From positions 408,795 to 472,794 of the forward strand of contig NW_006281103.1 in assembly GCF_000203795.2 (NCBI RefSeq): 64,000 nt of DNA, given 5' to 3'. A program made the translations under genes and the position numbers. This document shows, piece by piece, positions 40,541 through 51,890 of this stretch. Position 1 is the stretch's first letter. The number at the start of each line of letters is the position of its first letter. The notes beneath the pieces are model-generated. The model was given only the letters and a program-made list of their open reading frames with translations. It searched no databases and was not told the DNA's origin. Origin of the DNA: Batrachochytrium dendrobatidis JAM81 (taxonomy: Eukaryota > Chytridiomycota > Chytridiomycetes > Rhizophydiales).

Positions 40541-40633
40541 TATGCTTTATTTTCAAGGTTAGCATTTGAGCTGGTTTTAGCCGATATTCTCATCCAAGAA
40601 AAACGGTATCATTTGGTGCTCTTCTTATACTAC
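40541..40633 (-). repeat. 93-bp inverted repeat, right arm
   Basis: Reverse-complement partner of 39280-39372, with about 1.17 kb between the arms. It contains a copy of the final codons and stop of the 336-residue gene but none of its upstream exons, so it is a duplicated 3' fragment or an independent copy of a small repeat that forms the gene's 3' end. Confidence 0.8.
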
Positions 40634-40729
40634 TCACAAACTTGCCTAGCACTGACATGGTGTTGATTTTAAAGACATCCAAGAGCACAATGGTAATTTT
40701 TCTAGATAAAAAGGTACTCGAATCGAGAT

Positions 40730-41110
40730 ATTGTTAATATTCGCTGTGCTCTCCTATTAAAGATTGGCTTTCAACTCTTCAATAAACACAGCGTTCATCA
40801 TATGATATTCATAGAATCAAGTTATAGTCTTGAACAAAGATTATCTTCTGTTTTGACATAAACATATACAATCATCGAGTTTGAACCCAGACTCATGTAT
40901 TGCAACCCAGATATTGAACTCGACTGTTTGATGTTTTCAAAAAAACTATACCAACTCCTGTATCCCAAAATCTCATGCGTTCGCGTTTTAATTCAAGAAA
41001 ACAAAAATCGCACATCTCGGTAACTCAAATAGTTGCTTCCATGACAATCATCAAGAAAAGTCAGGCATTTAGAGAGTTCAAAACACAATAATGTCCAGTA
41101 AATCATCATT
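40730..41110. mobile_element. truncated inverted-repeat element, copy 3
   Basis: Internal blocks match other copies: ATTCGCTGTGCTCTCCTATT and CAATAAACACAGCGTTCATC (compare 50417-50470), GTTTGAACCCAGACTCATG (compare 2865), and GTTCAAAACACAATAATGTC (compare 61079). Neither terminal repeat is clear, so the element looks decayed and the limits are approximate. Confidence 0.5.
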
Positions 41111-41825
41111 TCATGAAACTGGCTATTAAACTGTAGTATCTTTTTGTTGACATGTAAAAGTAAAAATGATTTAGATGAACAGGAAAACCACAAGGGGTAA
41201 ATAAAATTGAGTAATAGATATATATTCAATTGACTTGAATGACTTTCAATATCATAACCCTATTGAAAAGTGGATAGCTTTAAAGTATGAGCTGGATAGC
41301 CAAGCAAGTGGGCGGTGATTGTAGGAAACATCAATTGATTTGAAAGCAATATACTATAAAAACTACATTTGTATTCCTATCAATCAAATCGGTTGTTTTA
41401 TCCAAAATCTCAATTTGGGCGTTGTACAAATTCTCGTGGCTACTTTGTTATGCACCCTTAACCTGCCCATACGACGGCGTGTATAAGCCTACCTATCCAA
41501 AATAATACAACAATGGACATATTTGAAACATCGAATTGCTTCGACTCATAGTCAATGACAATCGTTTTGTCCAAAATATTGCAAGGGTGTAAAGATTAAT
41601 ATTAATCTTTTGAAACGCCAATATTGATATTTTATTTACCCTGCGACAGGTAAATTAAATTAATGTACTATCGCTAAACTTGTTACAATCCAAATACCAA
41701 CTGATTCAGCATGGTTCTACTCCTTGCGTCGCTTGACTTCTCTCTGTCTATACGAACTAATACACCCCACATCAAACAGTAGATTTAAAAGTTAGTCGGT
41801 ACTCTTGACAGACTCCTGCGCATAA

Positions 41826-44002
41826 TCATAACCAGCAGTATGAATCAAAATTAACTTGCCATGATTGGAGTGAGTTCATAAAAGCAAGTACTTGCATATC
41901 TAGAGGCATATCTAAGCTATTTAGGCTTATATCTCTGGTATTTTCAACACAAATAGGTGTTTAGTGACAGAAAAGATCTAAAATTAAGGCTGGCTATAGC
42001 AAACTAGCTCTTGTCACGATTACAATATACTTGTAGACCTACAATTTCTGAAGCCGAGCAAGCTGAATGATTTCGCAGGGAACTGCCCCAGAAAACCGGT
42101 TAGAGCTTAGAACTCTAATGATTCAAATCATGGCATTACATATTAGTTGCAAAAAAACAAATTTGATTATAAAAGTCAATCTTTTGAAAAATGTAAGCCA
42201 TACATGGACAAAAACGCTCGACTTACAAAACACTCAGTCGTGATAATCTACCAATCTCGGGCGGGATGCTCCCACTGAGTTGATTATAGTTGATTTTCCT
42301 AGTCAAATATTGATTAATAGTGTCAGTATGAAACAAACCACAAGTTGAATACGGCTTTATGTAGCATGGATAGTGTTCGAGTCAATACTACACGAAATGC
42401 GTTAAACTCACAGTTCAACTAGATTAGTTAGGTTTCCAATCTCTCCAGGCATAGACCCGACCAACTGATTGCTATATAGATTTCTGCAAATCAAATCAAC
42501 TCATCAAATTAGAAACCACGTTCATGGGAGTCTCGGTACTTTAAAGTCATTCTCAACTCACAGCTTGGTCAAGTTGACTAGCAAGCAAACGTCGATAGGA
42601 AATCTTCCAGAAAGCCTGTTTTCGTACAAACCACTACCATCATAATCATACAAGTATCATCAGTATCTATAATCGCTATGCATCTTTGTAATAACAGGAA
42701 CAACCTACAGATGGCACAAACGCTTTAGATTTCCGAGACGTGGAATCTCGCCTGTCAATTGATTATTATAAAGATTACTAGTTATGCATATAGAGAAAAG
42801 AAGTCAAAATCATGATAGAGTAGTTGTAGGTAGACTTGATAATGGTACTCACAGTTTGTTCAGCTTAGTGAGATTTCCAAGCTCATGAGGAATATGTCCA
42901 CTCAAGTTGTTGGTGCTTAGGTTTCTGATAAAAATGCATTATTGGTGTCAGTGTTCAAGCTGTACATGACAAAAAATGTATCTAGTCAGTTCTCATACCA
43001 ACCCAACCTACAATTCAGTCAAATTAACCAGCTTGCCAATCTCGGTAGGAATAGCACCTTGCAAGTCGTTTTGGTACAAAGATCTGATGTATATTCAACG
43101 CATTCATTAGTCAATCAACATCAGCTACAAATTATACTAGCAGCACAATAACGTACAGTTCAGATAGTTTTGTCAAATTCCCGATTTCTTTCGGAATGTT
43201 CCCAGTTAGATTATTTTTGAAAAGATCTCTGCTTTACCAACCATATCAATATTATCAAAGCAAGCAATTAGAAAAGGTCAATTTCCATCACATTAAGAGG
43301 CGGCTCATAAGATCGGAATTCACTATTTCCGTCTGAAAATAAATGAGCAATTTTTATATCAATATATATCAGCATAGGCTATTGATACTAGAGGAGTGGA
43401 TGTTTTAAAATAGCACTTACAGCTCACAAAGATGATTGAGGTCTCCAATAGATGCGGGAATCTGGCCACCGATTCCATTGTTCCCCAATCGCCTAGTGAC
43501 AGTATGAAATGGCCGTAATGAAATAATTGATATGAAATGACCGTAATGAAAAATTGATATGAAATGACCGTAATGAGATATGATTAATATGATTCTGTCG
43601 ATGAGTAAGCAATATTCAACTGTCTTTATAAACTAATGAACTCTTACAAGATTTGCAATTGTTTCAATTTGCCCAGGTGCGGTGAAATCACACCATGAAT
43701 CATTTTGGCCCCCAATCGACTATTCAAACTTGCTCTTAGTAATTCAAATCTTTTTCAACAGTCAGTTGCAGAGTACACCTTATTTTCTTACAGTTTGATT
43801 ATGTTTCCAGATGCGTTGCATATAATGTACAGTTTATGCTGTTTAGATAGTGGTGTTTGTGAATTGATTCCCATCTGAGCGGTCCAGTTGGGAAGTGAGT
43901 CTACTAAGATTTGAATATCGGATATGTTTGATGTTGGTAGATTGGCCAAAGAGCAATTCGATTGTGAAGGAGGCTGCGGAGTAGATATGATAGGATGGCA
44001 AT
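41826..44002 (-). CDS. plant-type LRR protein, 5' end unresolved
   Basis: Twelve exons read in phase: 43792-44002, 43648-43719, 43421-43492, 43157-43228, 43012-43083, 42853-42924, 42709-42777, 42562-42633, 42412-42483, 42227-42298, 42043-42114, 41826-41934. Every internal exon is 72 nt (one is 69) and encodes exactly one 24-residue leucine-rich repeat between phase-2 introns, for example LDLFKNNLTGNIPKEIGNLT and LNLSTNNLSGHIPHELGNLT. This is the plant-specific LRR consensus LxGxIPxxIGxLxxL. The first exon is Cys- and Asn-rich (SNCSLANLPTSNIS, YIICNASGN), like an N-terminal cap of an extracellular LRR domain. It needs one base from an upstream exon that I could not place; a signal-peptide exon within 44010-44300, or splicing from the pseudokinase frame, are alternatives. 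Likely ligand- or surface-binding. Confidence 0.78.
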
Positions 44003-44276
44003 CTGATACAAGCCAGCGATTTCAAACGCATAAAGCACGGGTCAATGTATATGGATGGGTTGGTGAGCATATACCATCAGGGATGCATTCAAAGGGTTCC
44101 ATGGCATATGAATGTAATTGTATATAGAAATACAACAGAAAAAGGTATTTATGAGTTGCAAGGAATCAACAAAGCACAAATTATAGCGTAGCCAAACGAC
44201 ACGATATACAGCGGAATAAGAAGCAATAAAAGCGACGAGATAATAATTGGAAAACAAATGCCATGGAAAACATATA

Positions 44277-46334
44277 TCAGAGCAAATCGATCGGTCTTTT
44301 ACCATGTTTCTTTGTACTATATCTCATAATTTCATGTCTATGTTTACCTTGAAACGCACCAAGCTGATTTAAATTATTATAATTGTCATCTCGAATAGCA
44401 CTTGCAAATGTAGTAGTAGCTGTTGTACTCCATGCATTCGGCATTATTATTTTATCACCATCCTTATTAGATATGCTGGAATTTCTAGCATCAGAGTCGC
44501 TAAAAAACTCGGCCGAGGAAGGAGATATAATAGCACTGATGGACATGGCATTAGTTGCAACAGAAGCCATGCTCGACACAGATGGTTCATCTTTACCGCA
44601 GCCAGAACTCCCATCATGAACTCTAACCTCAATATTAGACATAGTGGCATGTTTCGAAAAATGCATCTCATCCTCATGGTCAAGAAAACCGTAAGTCATG
44701 ACATTCTCTAATCGCTCCACAATATCCCATGCAGTTGGTCGTTGACGAATATCTGCATGCCACGCATCCGTTACAATTTGCCAGACGGTGCTAGTGACGT
44801 TGCCACCATCAGCATTAGAATAACAAGGTATGTACGGTCTTATTCCTTTGGAAATCCATTGAGCGATGACTTCTTCATCTCTCTCATGATGAAACGGTAT
44901 CCATCCAGTCAAGATCTCATATGCAGTCATTCCAAATGAGAATATATCCGATGCCGGATGCTGGCAGTAATTCTGGTAATACCGCTCTGGCGCAACCCAT
45001 CGATGGCTCGCATAGTATCTTTTGGACAGCTCTGATGAATTCATTGCGAGTGCAGATTTAGACATACTGGTGGCAGCATTAGTGCTCAACGAAATAGTTC
45101 TTGAAATACCCGAATCACTTATTGCGATCTTATCATCGTAGCCATACAGTACACCGCTAGCTCGCAATTCACCTTGAAGAATAGGTATCGGTTGACTATG
45201 CAAGTAAGCCAGTCCTTTGGCAATATCCAGCAGAAAACCAACTCTTGTCTCCATACTTGTCATGCTATTGCATCTCAGAAATTTGGTCAAATCCATTTTC
45301 ATTAACGGCATGACCAAAAACGGAGAATCAGTATTCAAGCACACTCGCCATATCTTGACAATGTTAGGATGATCGAGTAAGTGAGCATGATCGATTTCAG
45401 ATACTATTGTATCAACGGCATCTTGACTATACACACCATTGATCATTTGAATAGCAACATTACGATTACCCCATATGGCTTTATAGACAGTGCCCAGCCT
45501 TGTTTCATATAACACTGCGAAAGTCGACGATTCATTATTGTACACAAACTGAATATCACTGCGCTCAATTTCCCAGATTCTATGCGGTGCAAGTGCTCGC
45601 CCGCATCTAGATATAATACTAGATCGCTCTGAAATCAACAGCGATTTCAAATATAATCTTGAATCTGGAGGAAAATCAACACATTGCGTTTGCAGCGTAC
45701 GTTCAATATCCACCAAAGTATCCATAAATTGTGATTGAATGTTTTTCAGGGAACCGTGTGTCTGTAGTAAACAAAAAAGCTGTGAACTGTCTTGCTGAAT
45801 TGCAGCTGATATATTGTACTGTTCGATTAGTGGTGGTGAGCCACGCACTTCTGCCAGGGCAGAAATCTGATTACTAAACAAGACGATGGACTGGGAAGTA
45901 AGCACATGCTGTAGGATCTGACGGATGGGATTTTTTGCAGCATGCTCACGCATAAACGAATGAATCTGAACGAGGATTACATAGAATGCATCAATCTTGG
46001 AAATAATACTATTCACATTCACCTGTTGAGTACTTGATGACTGCTGTATATCTGAATGTTGTATATGTGGCCTTGTGATGTTGTTGATCTTCAAGGTTTC
46101 AAAGCTGGAATCATTGGAAGCTATGGCCACAAATTCCTGTTCCAAGTAACGGGAGCAGCATGACAATTGTTCGGTCATCATTTTGATAGTTTGAAGGTTG
46201 GCATGTAATGATTTGCTAATATTGTCGATGAGCTTGATGGTTTTATTGGACGCATATATGGCCTCTGGAAGCACGCATTGCGGTCGTGCTGATGTATGTG
46301 ATCCAAGGATATCTGCTTTCGCACGCTTAAACAT
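44277..46334 (-). CDS. TKL-type pseudokinase with N-terminal helical region (MLKL-like layout)
   Basis: An uninterrupted 685-residue frame. Residues ~25-250 are helix-rich (NISKSLHANLQTIKMMTEQL, FYVILVQIHSFMREH). Residues ~258-545 form a tyrosine-kinase-like fold: YETRLGTVYKAIWGNRNVAI, DHPNIVKIW, GFLLDIAKGLAYLHSQPI, APERY, SDIFSFGMTAYEILTGWIPF, RQRPTAWDIVERLE. Key residues are missing: the VAIK lysine is Gln (about residue 296), the HRD motif reads LQG (386-388), and DFG reads DSG (407-409). Catalysis is therefore unlikely. Helical N-terminus plus TKL pseudokinase is the layout of MLKL, but common descent is not shown. The frame could also splice (donor at about 44302) into the LRR exons in a matching phase. 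Confidence 0.8.
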   Translation of the reverse strand: MFKRAKADILGSHTSARPQCVLPEAIYASNKTIKLIDNISKSLHANLQTIKMMTEQLSCCSRYLEQEFVAIASNDSSFETLKINNITRPHIQHSDIQQSSSTQQVNVNSIISKIDAFYVILVQIHSFMREHAAKNPIRQILQHVLTSQSIVLFSNQISALAEVRGSPPLIEQYNISAAIQQDSSQLFCLLQTHGSLKNIQSQFMDTLVDIERTLQTQCVDFPPDSRLYLKSLLISERSSIISRCGRALAPHRIWEIERSDIQFVYNNESSTFAVLYETRLGTVYKAIWGNRNVAIQMINGVYSQDAVDTIVSEIDHAHLLDHPNIVKIWRVCLNTDSPFLVMPLMKMDLTKFLRCNSMTSMETRVGFLLDIAKGLAYLHSQPIPILQGELRASGVLYGYDDKIAISDSGISRTISLSTNAATSMSKSALAMNSSELSKRYYASHRWVAPERYYQNYCQHPASDIFSFGMTAYEILTGWIPFHHERDEEVIAQWISKGIRPYIPCYSNADGGNVTSTVWQIVTDAWHADIRQRPTAWDIVERLENVMTYGFLDHEDEMHFSKHATMSNIEVRVHDGSSGCGKDEPSVSSMASVATNAMSISAIISPSSAEFFSDSDARNSSISNKDGDKIIMPNAWSTTATTTFASAIRDDNYNNLNQLGAFQGKHRHEIMRYSTKKHGKRPIDLL

Positions 46335-47638
46335 GACTGAAGTGTATCAGATGGTAACAATAGCAGCCTTCTCTAGATATGGTAGTGACAATCGTAATAC
46401 TCTGTTCTTCCAAATATCTTGCTCAAGACACTGGATAATTAATGGCAAGTAGAAATTTTAAAGAAAAACTAAAGATGTCGAGTACAAGTCAAACCTTGAA
46501 GTCATCTTAAAGCATTACTATCAAACAGTTTTACTGCAAACTCATGAGTTGGCTTTTGAGATTTGCTTGACTGGACAAGCCTGGTGATTTATTCTGCATT
46601 CTGCTAGGCTTTTATCTGTTTAAAACTACAACAGTCTCTACTTTACCTATACGATGGACTTGGTTGAGTCTGCACATATCTTGGAATACAAGCCGTTTGA
46701 TTCCAGAATTGTAGAATCGAAATCAAACCTACTTTTTGTGGTCTGCAGTAGATTCGCACTGCGCGAAATGTGTCAACAGCATCTGACAGCTATCAAAAAT
46801 CGCATCAAAATTCAGCCATTTCATTCCCGACTCAAAAACTTTAAATTGGACTTTCATTTCAGTCGCGTTGACAGTTTTGAGAAAGTTCTTGTAAAACTGT
46901 ACCATTGTTTATGCCACTGCCATCACTGGATTCAGTAACTTGGAATCGAGGGAAAGTATCAATAGCCGATACTGCTGTATCAAAAGAATTTGACACCAGA
47001 TTTGTATTGTGTTGAAGCAATTAGACTCTAACCGTTTACGAACCGTTCAAATGATTAGCTTACATTGGTTGTAATATCCAAGCAGGGTATTATTCTATTC
47101 TAAACAATGCTAACACTATTGTGTCACACTGTACATCTCCTAATTCATATCCTTCTCATCATTATTAGCCCTTATGTTTCTATAATGACCACACTTATTT
47201 TAACATTGTACCCGGAGATAATTTAGCCAATAGGACGGATTCCAGCGGGTACAATAGCTTATTATCAAACACTACTTGTTTGAGGCTTAAGCCTCAAATA
47301 ATCTATTACTATAAGAACTAAGATACTTTCGTATTAAATAAACATCCTCTGAATATCGTCTAACTATCATCTGATATAACTTTGTTATTATCTATTAAGT
47401 TCAACTCTTTATTTTGTTGACTTTGACTTATGTGACTACTTCCTGACTATCATTCAAGATCTCTTCTGGCCAATCTTTTCTATAGCGGCAGATTATACAC
47501 TATTACATTATATTTTACTAATTGAAAGACAGTTTCTTTATCTCTATATTTCTTTTACGATAATCAAAAACCTTTAATAAAATACAACACCAACCAGCTT
47601 AAAAAGTGTAATCAGGATCAATTTAAAGTTTATTACTA
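46335..47638. other. intergenic, about 1.3 kb
   Basis: No gene is well supported. A 94-codon plus-strand frame (46654-46938) starts with ATG but has no recognisable feature. The right half (about 46950-47640) is AT-rich with a perfect 16-bp palindrome at 47281-47296 and could include a decayed LTR or similar repeat, which I cannot confirm. Confidence 0.35.
47281..47296. repeat. perfect 16-bp palindrome
   Basis: TGAGGCTTAAGCCTCA equals its own reverse complement. It lies in gene-free DNA about 340 bp downstream of the M36 protease stop codon. Function unknown; it may be chance. Confidence 0.5.
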
Positions 47639-49791
47639 TCATTGGCATTTTGGATCTACAGTAAAGTCGTTGACAAATACTCCAGATTGAGCATTTGCAC
47701 CTAAACCTCGCTTGGCAAATCCTTTTTGAATTTCGCAAAAATTGGCTCCTCCAAACAGTTGCTGGTCAGCGAGAATAATGGCATTGCGGGCAATCACCAT
47801 GGTTGGATTGCAGGGCTGTAGCTTCATTCCTTGAACTACAAGCTTTAAAAATACGGTATTGCCTTTGCCAGATTCAGAGTTCATTAAATTGGGTTCAAAC
47901 CCAAGCTTTTGCACCATGAGCCAGTATGCCTCCCAAAGTGCAATGGCCCAAGACTCGCCAATACTATGAACGCTATTTGTACGACCTGCGTCAGCATATG
48001 TTCTACGATTGACATTTACATTGGTGGTGTATGGAGCAGATCGCACGCCATTTTTACGATTACCAGTCGAGTATCCGCCAATAGGAAGCTCGGTTTCGGG
48101 TGTATCAGACACAACTGCCTCGAGAGCCAATGACAAAAAATCTGACCATCCCTCACCCATACCGCTAGATTCTTGCAGCTGAAGACAACTAGAGTCATCT
48201 GGTCCACCCGTCAATCGAGTTGATAATCCGTGAGTAAGCTCGTGAATAATAACGCTATTGTCCATGGATCCGTCAAGGTTGGGAGTCTTTGAAGTCCAGG
48301 TAAACATTCGCATAATCCCAGATGCACCATCAGGAGGAGTAGCAAAGTTGGCATTGTTTTTACCACTACCATCCTGAACCATAGCAACCACAGCATCGTT
48401 AGATTTTCCATTGTCGCCAATATTACTTGTTTGAAAATTTCCAGAAACCTCGTCAAATCCATATTTGAACATTATATCGTGGTAAAAGTTGACTAGGAAA
48501 AATATGTTGGTGATAGAAGAGGATATGTACTGGCTCGGATCTTGCGTGGCAAAGTCGGCTGTAAATTCAAACTTAAAGTCGGGAGCGGTCAGTATTCCAA
48601 CATTGGGATCGTCATTCAAAGCTCTGTTGTCTTTAACCACTGCATTGTTGCCTTTAGACTGAGATACTGGTCCCTGTCCGAGACCATCGTCATGCCAGCC
48701 AAGTGGGGAAGAATCCTTGTCAATGGGATTTGAAATAAGCATTTGTGGGACAGTATCTGGATCAATGCCACCTAATGGAATCACAAAGTAGGACGAGCTT
48801 GGAATGTTGCCCGTTGGGGTTATCTTTTGCTGTTGGCGTCTGTCTTGGCGCGCTTGTCGTTTTTCGAGGTGCTTTTGATTTGGATCAGATTCGGTAACCA
48901 AAGCTCGACGAAGAAGCCTGACAGTACGGGTACCATCTGAATTGCTGGTTGCCGATGAAGACCAATCTTGGGACCCTATAATCTGTCCGTTGGTTTTATC
49001 GATGTATGCCACAACCCAAGAAATGCCAATTTCCAGATTCACCTCCCATACGCACTTGATGGAATCCTTGGTTTTATACAGTTTGTTCTTTACAGTTACA
49101 GTTTGTAAAGTCAAAGCATCCAATCCCGAAATAATTATAGTATTGTCTTGATCAATACTTTGACTTATATCCGATGACGTAAAGTTTTGCCCTAGTGAGG
49201 TTGTTAGAGCAATGACAGCATCAATGGGCGAAAGCTTTGATGCGTGGGTACATTTGTCCACTGTTGCTTTGAGCTCTTGCGTGACGTTGACCCACGAACT
49301 AGTTTGTCCGATCGGGTTACCAAATTTATCAGTATGAATTACGCCATGGGTGTTGGCAATATCGATACCATTGACTTTTTCAATAACATTACAGCGATAA
49401 AGCCCAGTACCCTGATCTTGTGGACTAGTTGTAGTTTACAATAGAAAGAATGGATATGCATTGTCAACAACTAGACTGATTCAAAACTCAGATTGAGTAA
49501 ACACAATTCAAACAGGATAACTCACGAGGCCCTTTGCTGCATGGTAACGTTTTCCCCGAGAGTGAGCATACCTTCGAGCATGGTTAGAGCATTGTGTTGA
49601 ATGTCCGTTGTGTTGAGTGTCGTATTGCGCCACTGGTCATTCAACGTGTAGTTGTATTTGATCTGAGGTGCATAATATCCTGGGAGCTGATACTTTTGTT
49701 CGGTTTGAGAATCTGAAGGTTTGATGGGTGCACCCATGACAAGCATGGCTGCTACACTAGCCAGAAATATCGTTTGAAAATACATTTTCAA
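47639..49791 (-). CDS. secreted fungalysin metalloprotease (M36)
   Basis: Two exons, 49526-49791 and 47639-49424; 2052 nt, 683 residues. M36 proteases are secreted zinc endopeptidases; in Batrachochytrium the family is expanded and tied to digestion of host proteins. Visible parts: signal peptide MKMYFQTIFLASVAAMLVMG; an FTP-type propeptide with VNGIDIANTHGVIHTDKFGN; basic residues near the likely maturation region (EKRQARQDRRQQQK); catalytic motif VIIHELTHGLSTRL (HExxH at about residues 483-487) and the third zinc ligand in SSGMGEGWSDF (about 513). The length and order fit the family. A TATAAATA box lies 28 bp before the ATG. Confidence 0.96.
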
Positions 49792-49818
49792 CTGTGTTGA
49801 AATACAGTACGTAACAAA

Positions 49819-49826
49819 TATTTATA
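49819..49826 (-). promoter_or_regulatory. TATA box of the M36 protease gene
   Basis: TATAAATA on the minus strand, 28 bp before the start codon of the fungalysin gene. Spacing implies a very short 5' leader. Sequence match only. Confidence 0.5.
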
Positions 49827-50366
49827 GAATGGTAAATGAATGTATTGTATAATACAGCCAGTAAATAGTCAGGACTAGATATACTTGAATGTGCAAAATA
49901 ACCCTATGTTTTACAAGTTAAATATGCGAAATATTAAAATGTGCAATGAAGAGAAATAGGACGTAGATGATATAGTAAGAATAAGCTTTAAATATGATTT
50001 TTGTTTACAATATCAAGTTTCAGCCAGCAAGAATGTCTGCTGGAAATATTTTGGCGTATTGTAAACGGTGGTATGCTAAACTAATCAACAAATCGGCATT
50101 GCTTGGTTCTATACATTACAATCTACCACCACCAAAGCCACACTAACGACACCACAAAATGATTGAACGAAAATTTGAGTGGGTTGCTTGCTTAGCAGTA
50201 GTCTAATTTGAAATCTACATCAAAACAGTTGAGAGGCTTTCAAATAGTTGAAATAAATTCATAAGCCACATTCAATCGCCATCATAACAGCTCAATGTTG
50301 ATACCAAATGCCTGATTTTCACTTGAACGCGCCATTGAAACGCAGATAAAGAGCTGCGGCGTATTG

Positions 50367-50616
50367 CAGCTGTATTCATGAATGTAACTTTATTTGTCTT
50401 GGAATAGACAATGGTTGAATATTCGCTGCGCCTTCCTATTAGACATTCTCAGTTCAATAAACAACGTTCATTATATGATGCACACGATCAAACTATCGCT
50501 TTCTCCACTTTGGCATAACTATGTATTGTACGATCACCAGATTCACCCATTGCAATGCATATATTGGACTATACTATTCAATAATACTCTACACACATTT
50601 TATGTAAATACAGCTG
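50367..50616. mobile_element. inverted-repeat element (MITE-like), copy 4
   Basis: A compact 250-bp copy. Left end CAGCTGTATTCATGAATGTA; right end CACATTTTATGTAAATACAG followed by CTG, complementary to it with mismatches. Internal blocks ATATTCGCTGCGCCTTCCTA, CAATAAACAACGTTCATTAT and ATTGTACGATCACCAG are shared with other copies. No coding capacity. Confidence 0.7.
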
Positions 50617-50945
50617 TGAAATGATGGTTGTTCTAGCCACTGCGTTTATGGTAATAAAATGTATTTGGTTTAAAGACCTGTCCAGGCATGATTTTTAAAA
50701 AGGTTGATTACTAGTCATGGTAATGTGACATGTACCACTTGGCCCAAAGCACAAACCATATCAAAGCTTATCGCTATATTCTGTGAGAGTATATTGTCTA
50801 TTGGCAGTTTGCATGCTTTGTCCTGTGTTGTGTGCATTGAAACTATGATCCAAGAGTGCCATTTGTAACTGCAGTTTCCCCGCGAGATAGCTGCTGGTGC
50901 TCTATTTACTTGTACTACTAGACACGGATATGCTTTCCTGCTACA

Positions 50946-50953
50946 TATATAAA
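50946..50953 (+). promoter_or_regulatory. TATA box of small secreted protein gene
   Basis: TATATAAA located 59 bp upstream of the ATG at 51013. Position and sequence suit a TATA element; no other support. Confidence 0.45.
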
Positions 50954-51012
50954 TCATTCAGGAATCCGCTGAATAACCCATCTACTTCTAACATACTTTT
51001 TTAATAACCAGC

Positions 51013-51291
51013 ATGCAATACCTAAGTATTTGGATGGTGGCTTTACTGGCAGCTACTATCAGCGCGTCGGTTATCCCGTTTGCCACTGGTCCCACTTTAG
51101 TGCTGAATGAGGGAAACGAAAATGTGGAACCGCTTTTTAAATTAGCATCCAATGATGCTTCGTTTATGAATAATTATCCTGATAAACCAAAAGATACTCG
51201 ATCTAACAGAATTTGGAAACGAAACTCTCCAACTCCACCTCAACCCGATGATGATGATCCTCCCTTTCCCAAAGTTTCCGATTTTCAATGA
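51013..51291 (+). CDS. small secreted protein, 92 residues
   Basis: Single exon. The N-terminus MQYLSIWMVALLAATISASV is a clear signal peptide. The mature part is short, acidic and Asn-rich, contains a possible dibasic cleavage site in NRIWKRNSPTPP, and ends in a Pro/Asp stretch (PPQPDDDDPPFPK). No family is recognised. It lies about 1.2 kb from the M36 protease gene and is preceded by a TATA box. A lineage-specific secreted protein is the best description. Confidence 0.7.
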   Translation: MQYLSIWMVALLAATISASVIPFATGPTLVLNEGNENVEPLFKLASNDASFMNNYPDKPKDTRSNRIWKRNSPTPPQPDDDDPPFPKVSDFQ

Positions 51292-51890
51292 TAAACAGCC
51301 AAGTCTGTAAACAACATTATTATTAAGAAATAAATTATCTAAAATTTTATTACATCTTGAAGCTGATTGGTTTATACTGAAATCTGGTTCATGATTGAAA
51401 ATGTCTGGAGTGATGCTTTCATTTATTCGCAGTGTTTGAATAAATCCAAAAAGCATACAACTTGGTTGGATATGCAGGATCAAGATATATATACAATGCT
51501 TTATGCATTTATTCTCGAATTTGCATATTTCTTGTCCAAAACTATATTACTAGTTACGAGTATCATCTGTATTATGCTTTGGTGTATCGCCAATAGCCCT
51601 AAATAATGGACCAGATGTATCATATTTTTTTCAAATTACAATCAGTTGTACACAGCTTTCAAACCATCTACTAGTTCAACTCTAAAATGAGCTTAGTATT
51701 TGCCATCTATCTTTTAGTCTGTGCATTTGTACTTGACTGGTCGATTAAATGTGCCATGACAGTCAATCTACAGTTGATGATAGGCATTGTGTTGATAAAC
51801 TGACAGTTGTCGTGTATCTTTTACAGAAACTAGCTTTATTTTTTATTCTACATAAAGCCTATAAAAACATACTATTTCCACCTTGCCCAT
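51292..51890. other. gap between converging genes, nothing seen
   Basis: About 600 bp between the stops of two small secreted protein genes. AT-rich; no supported coding or RNA feature. Confidence 0.4.

Larger units (their letters stand above)
39373..41825. other. gene-poor repeat-rich DNA
   Basis: No gene is supported in about 2.4 kb. It holds the right arm of the 93-bp inverted repeat (40541-40633), a short run of CAGTTTTCAA-type repeats near 40100, and a truncated inverted-repeat element from about 40730. Short open frames here have no recognisable motif. Confidence 0.5.
49827..51012. other. intergenic with one inverted-repeat element
   Basis: Apart from the element at 50367-50616 and the TATA box of the next gene, no gene is supported. 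Short open frames on both strands (for example 50715-50957) lack recognisable motifs. Confidence 0.4.

Noticed and set aside
46654..46938. 94-codon plus-strand frame starting with ATG
   Set aside because: No homology, signal peptide or neighbour support; length is within chance expectation for this base composition.
47115..47600. Possible solo LTR of a retrotransposon
   Set aside because: AT-rich with a palindrome, but I could not find paired ends, a target duplication or a second copy in the window.
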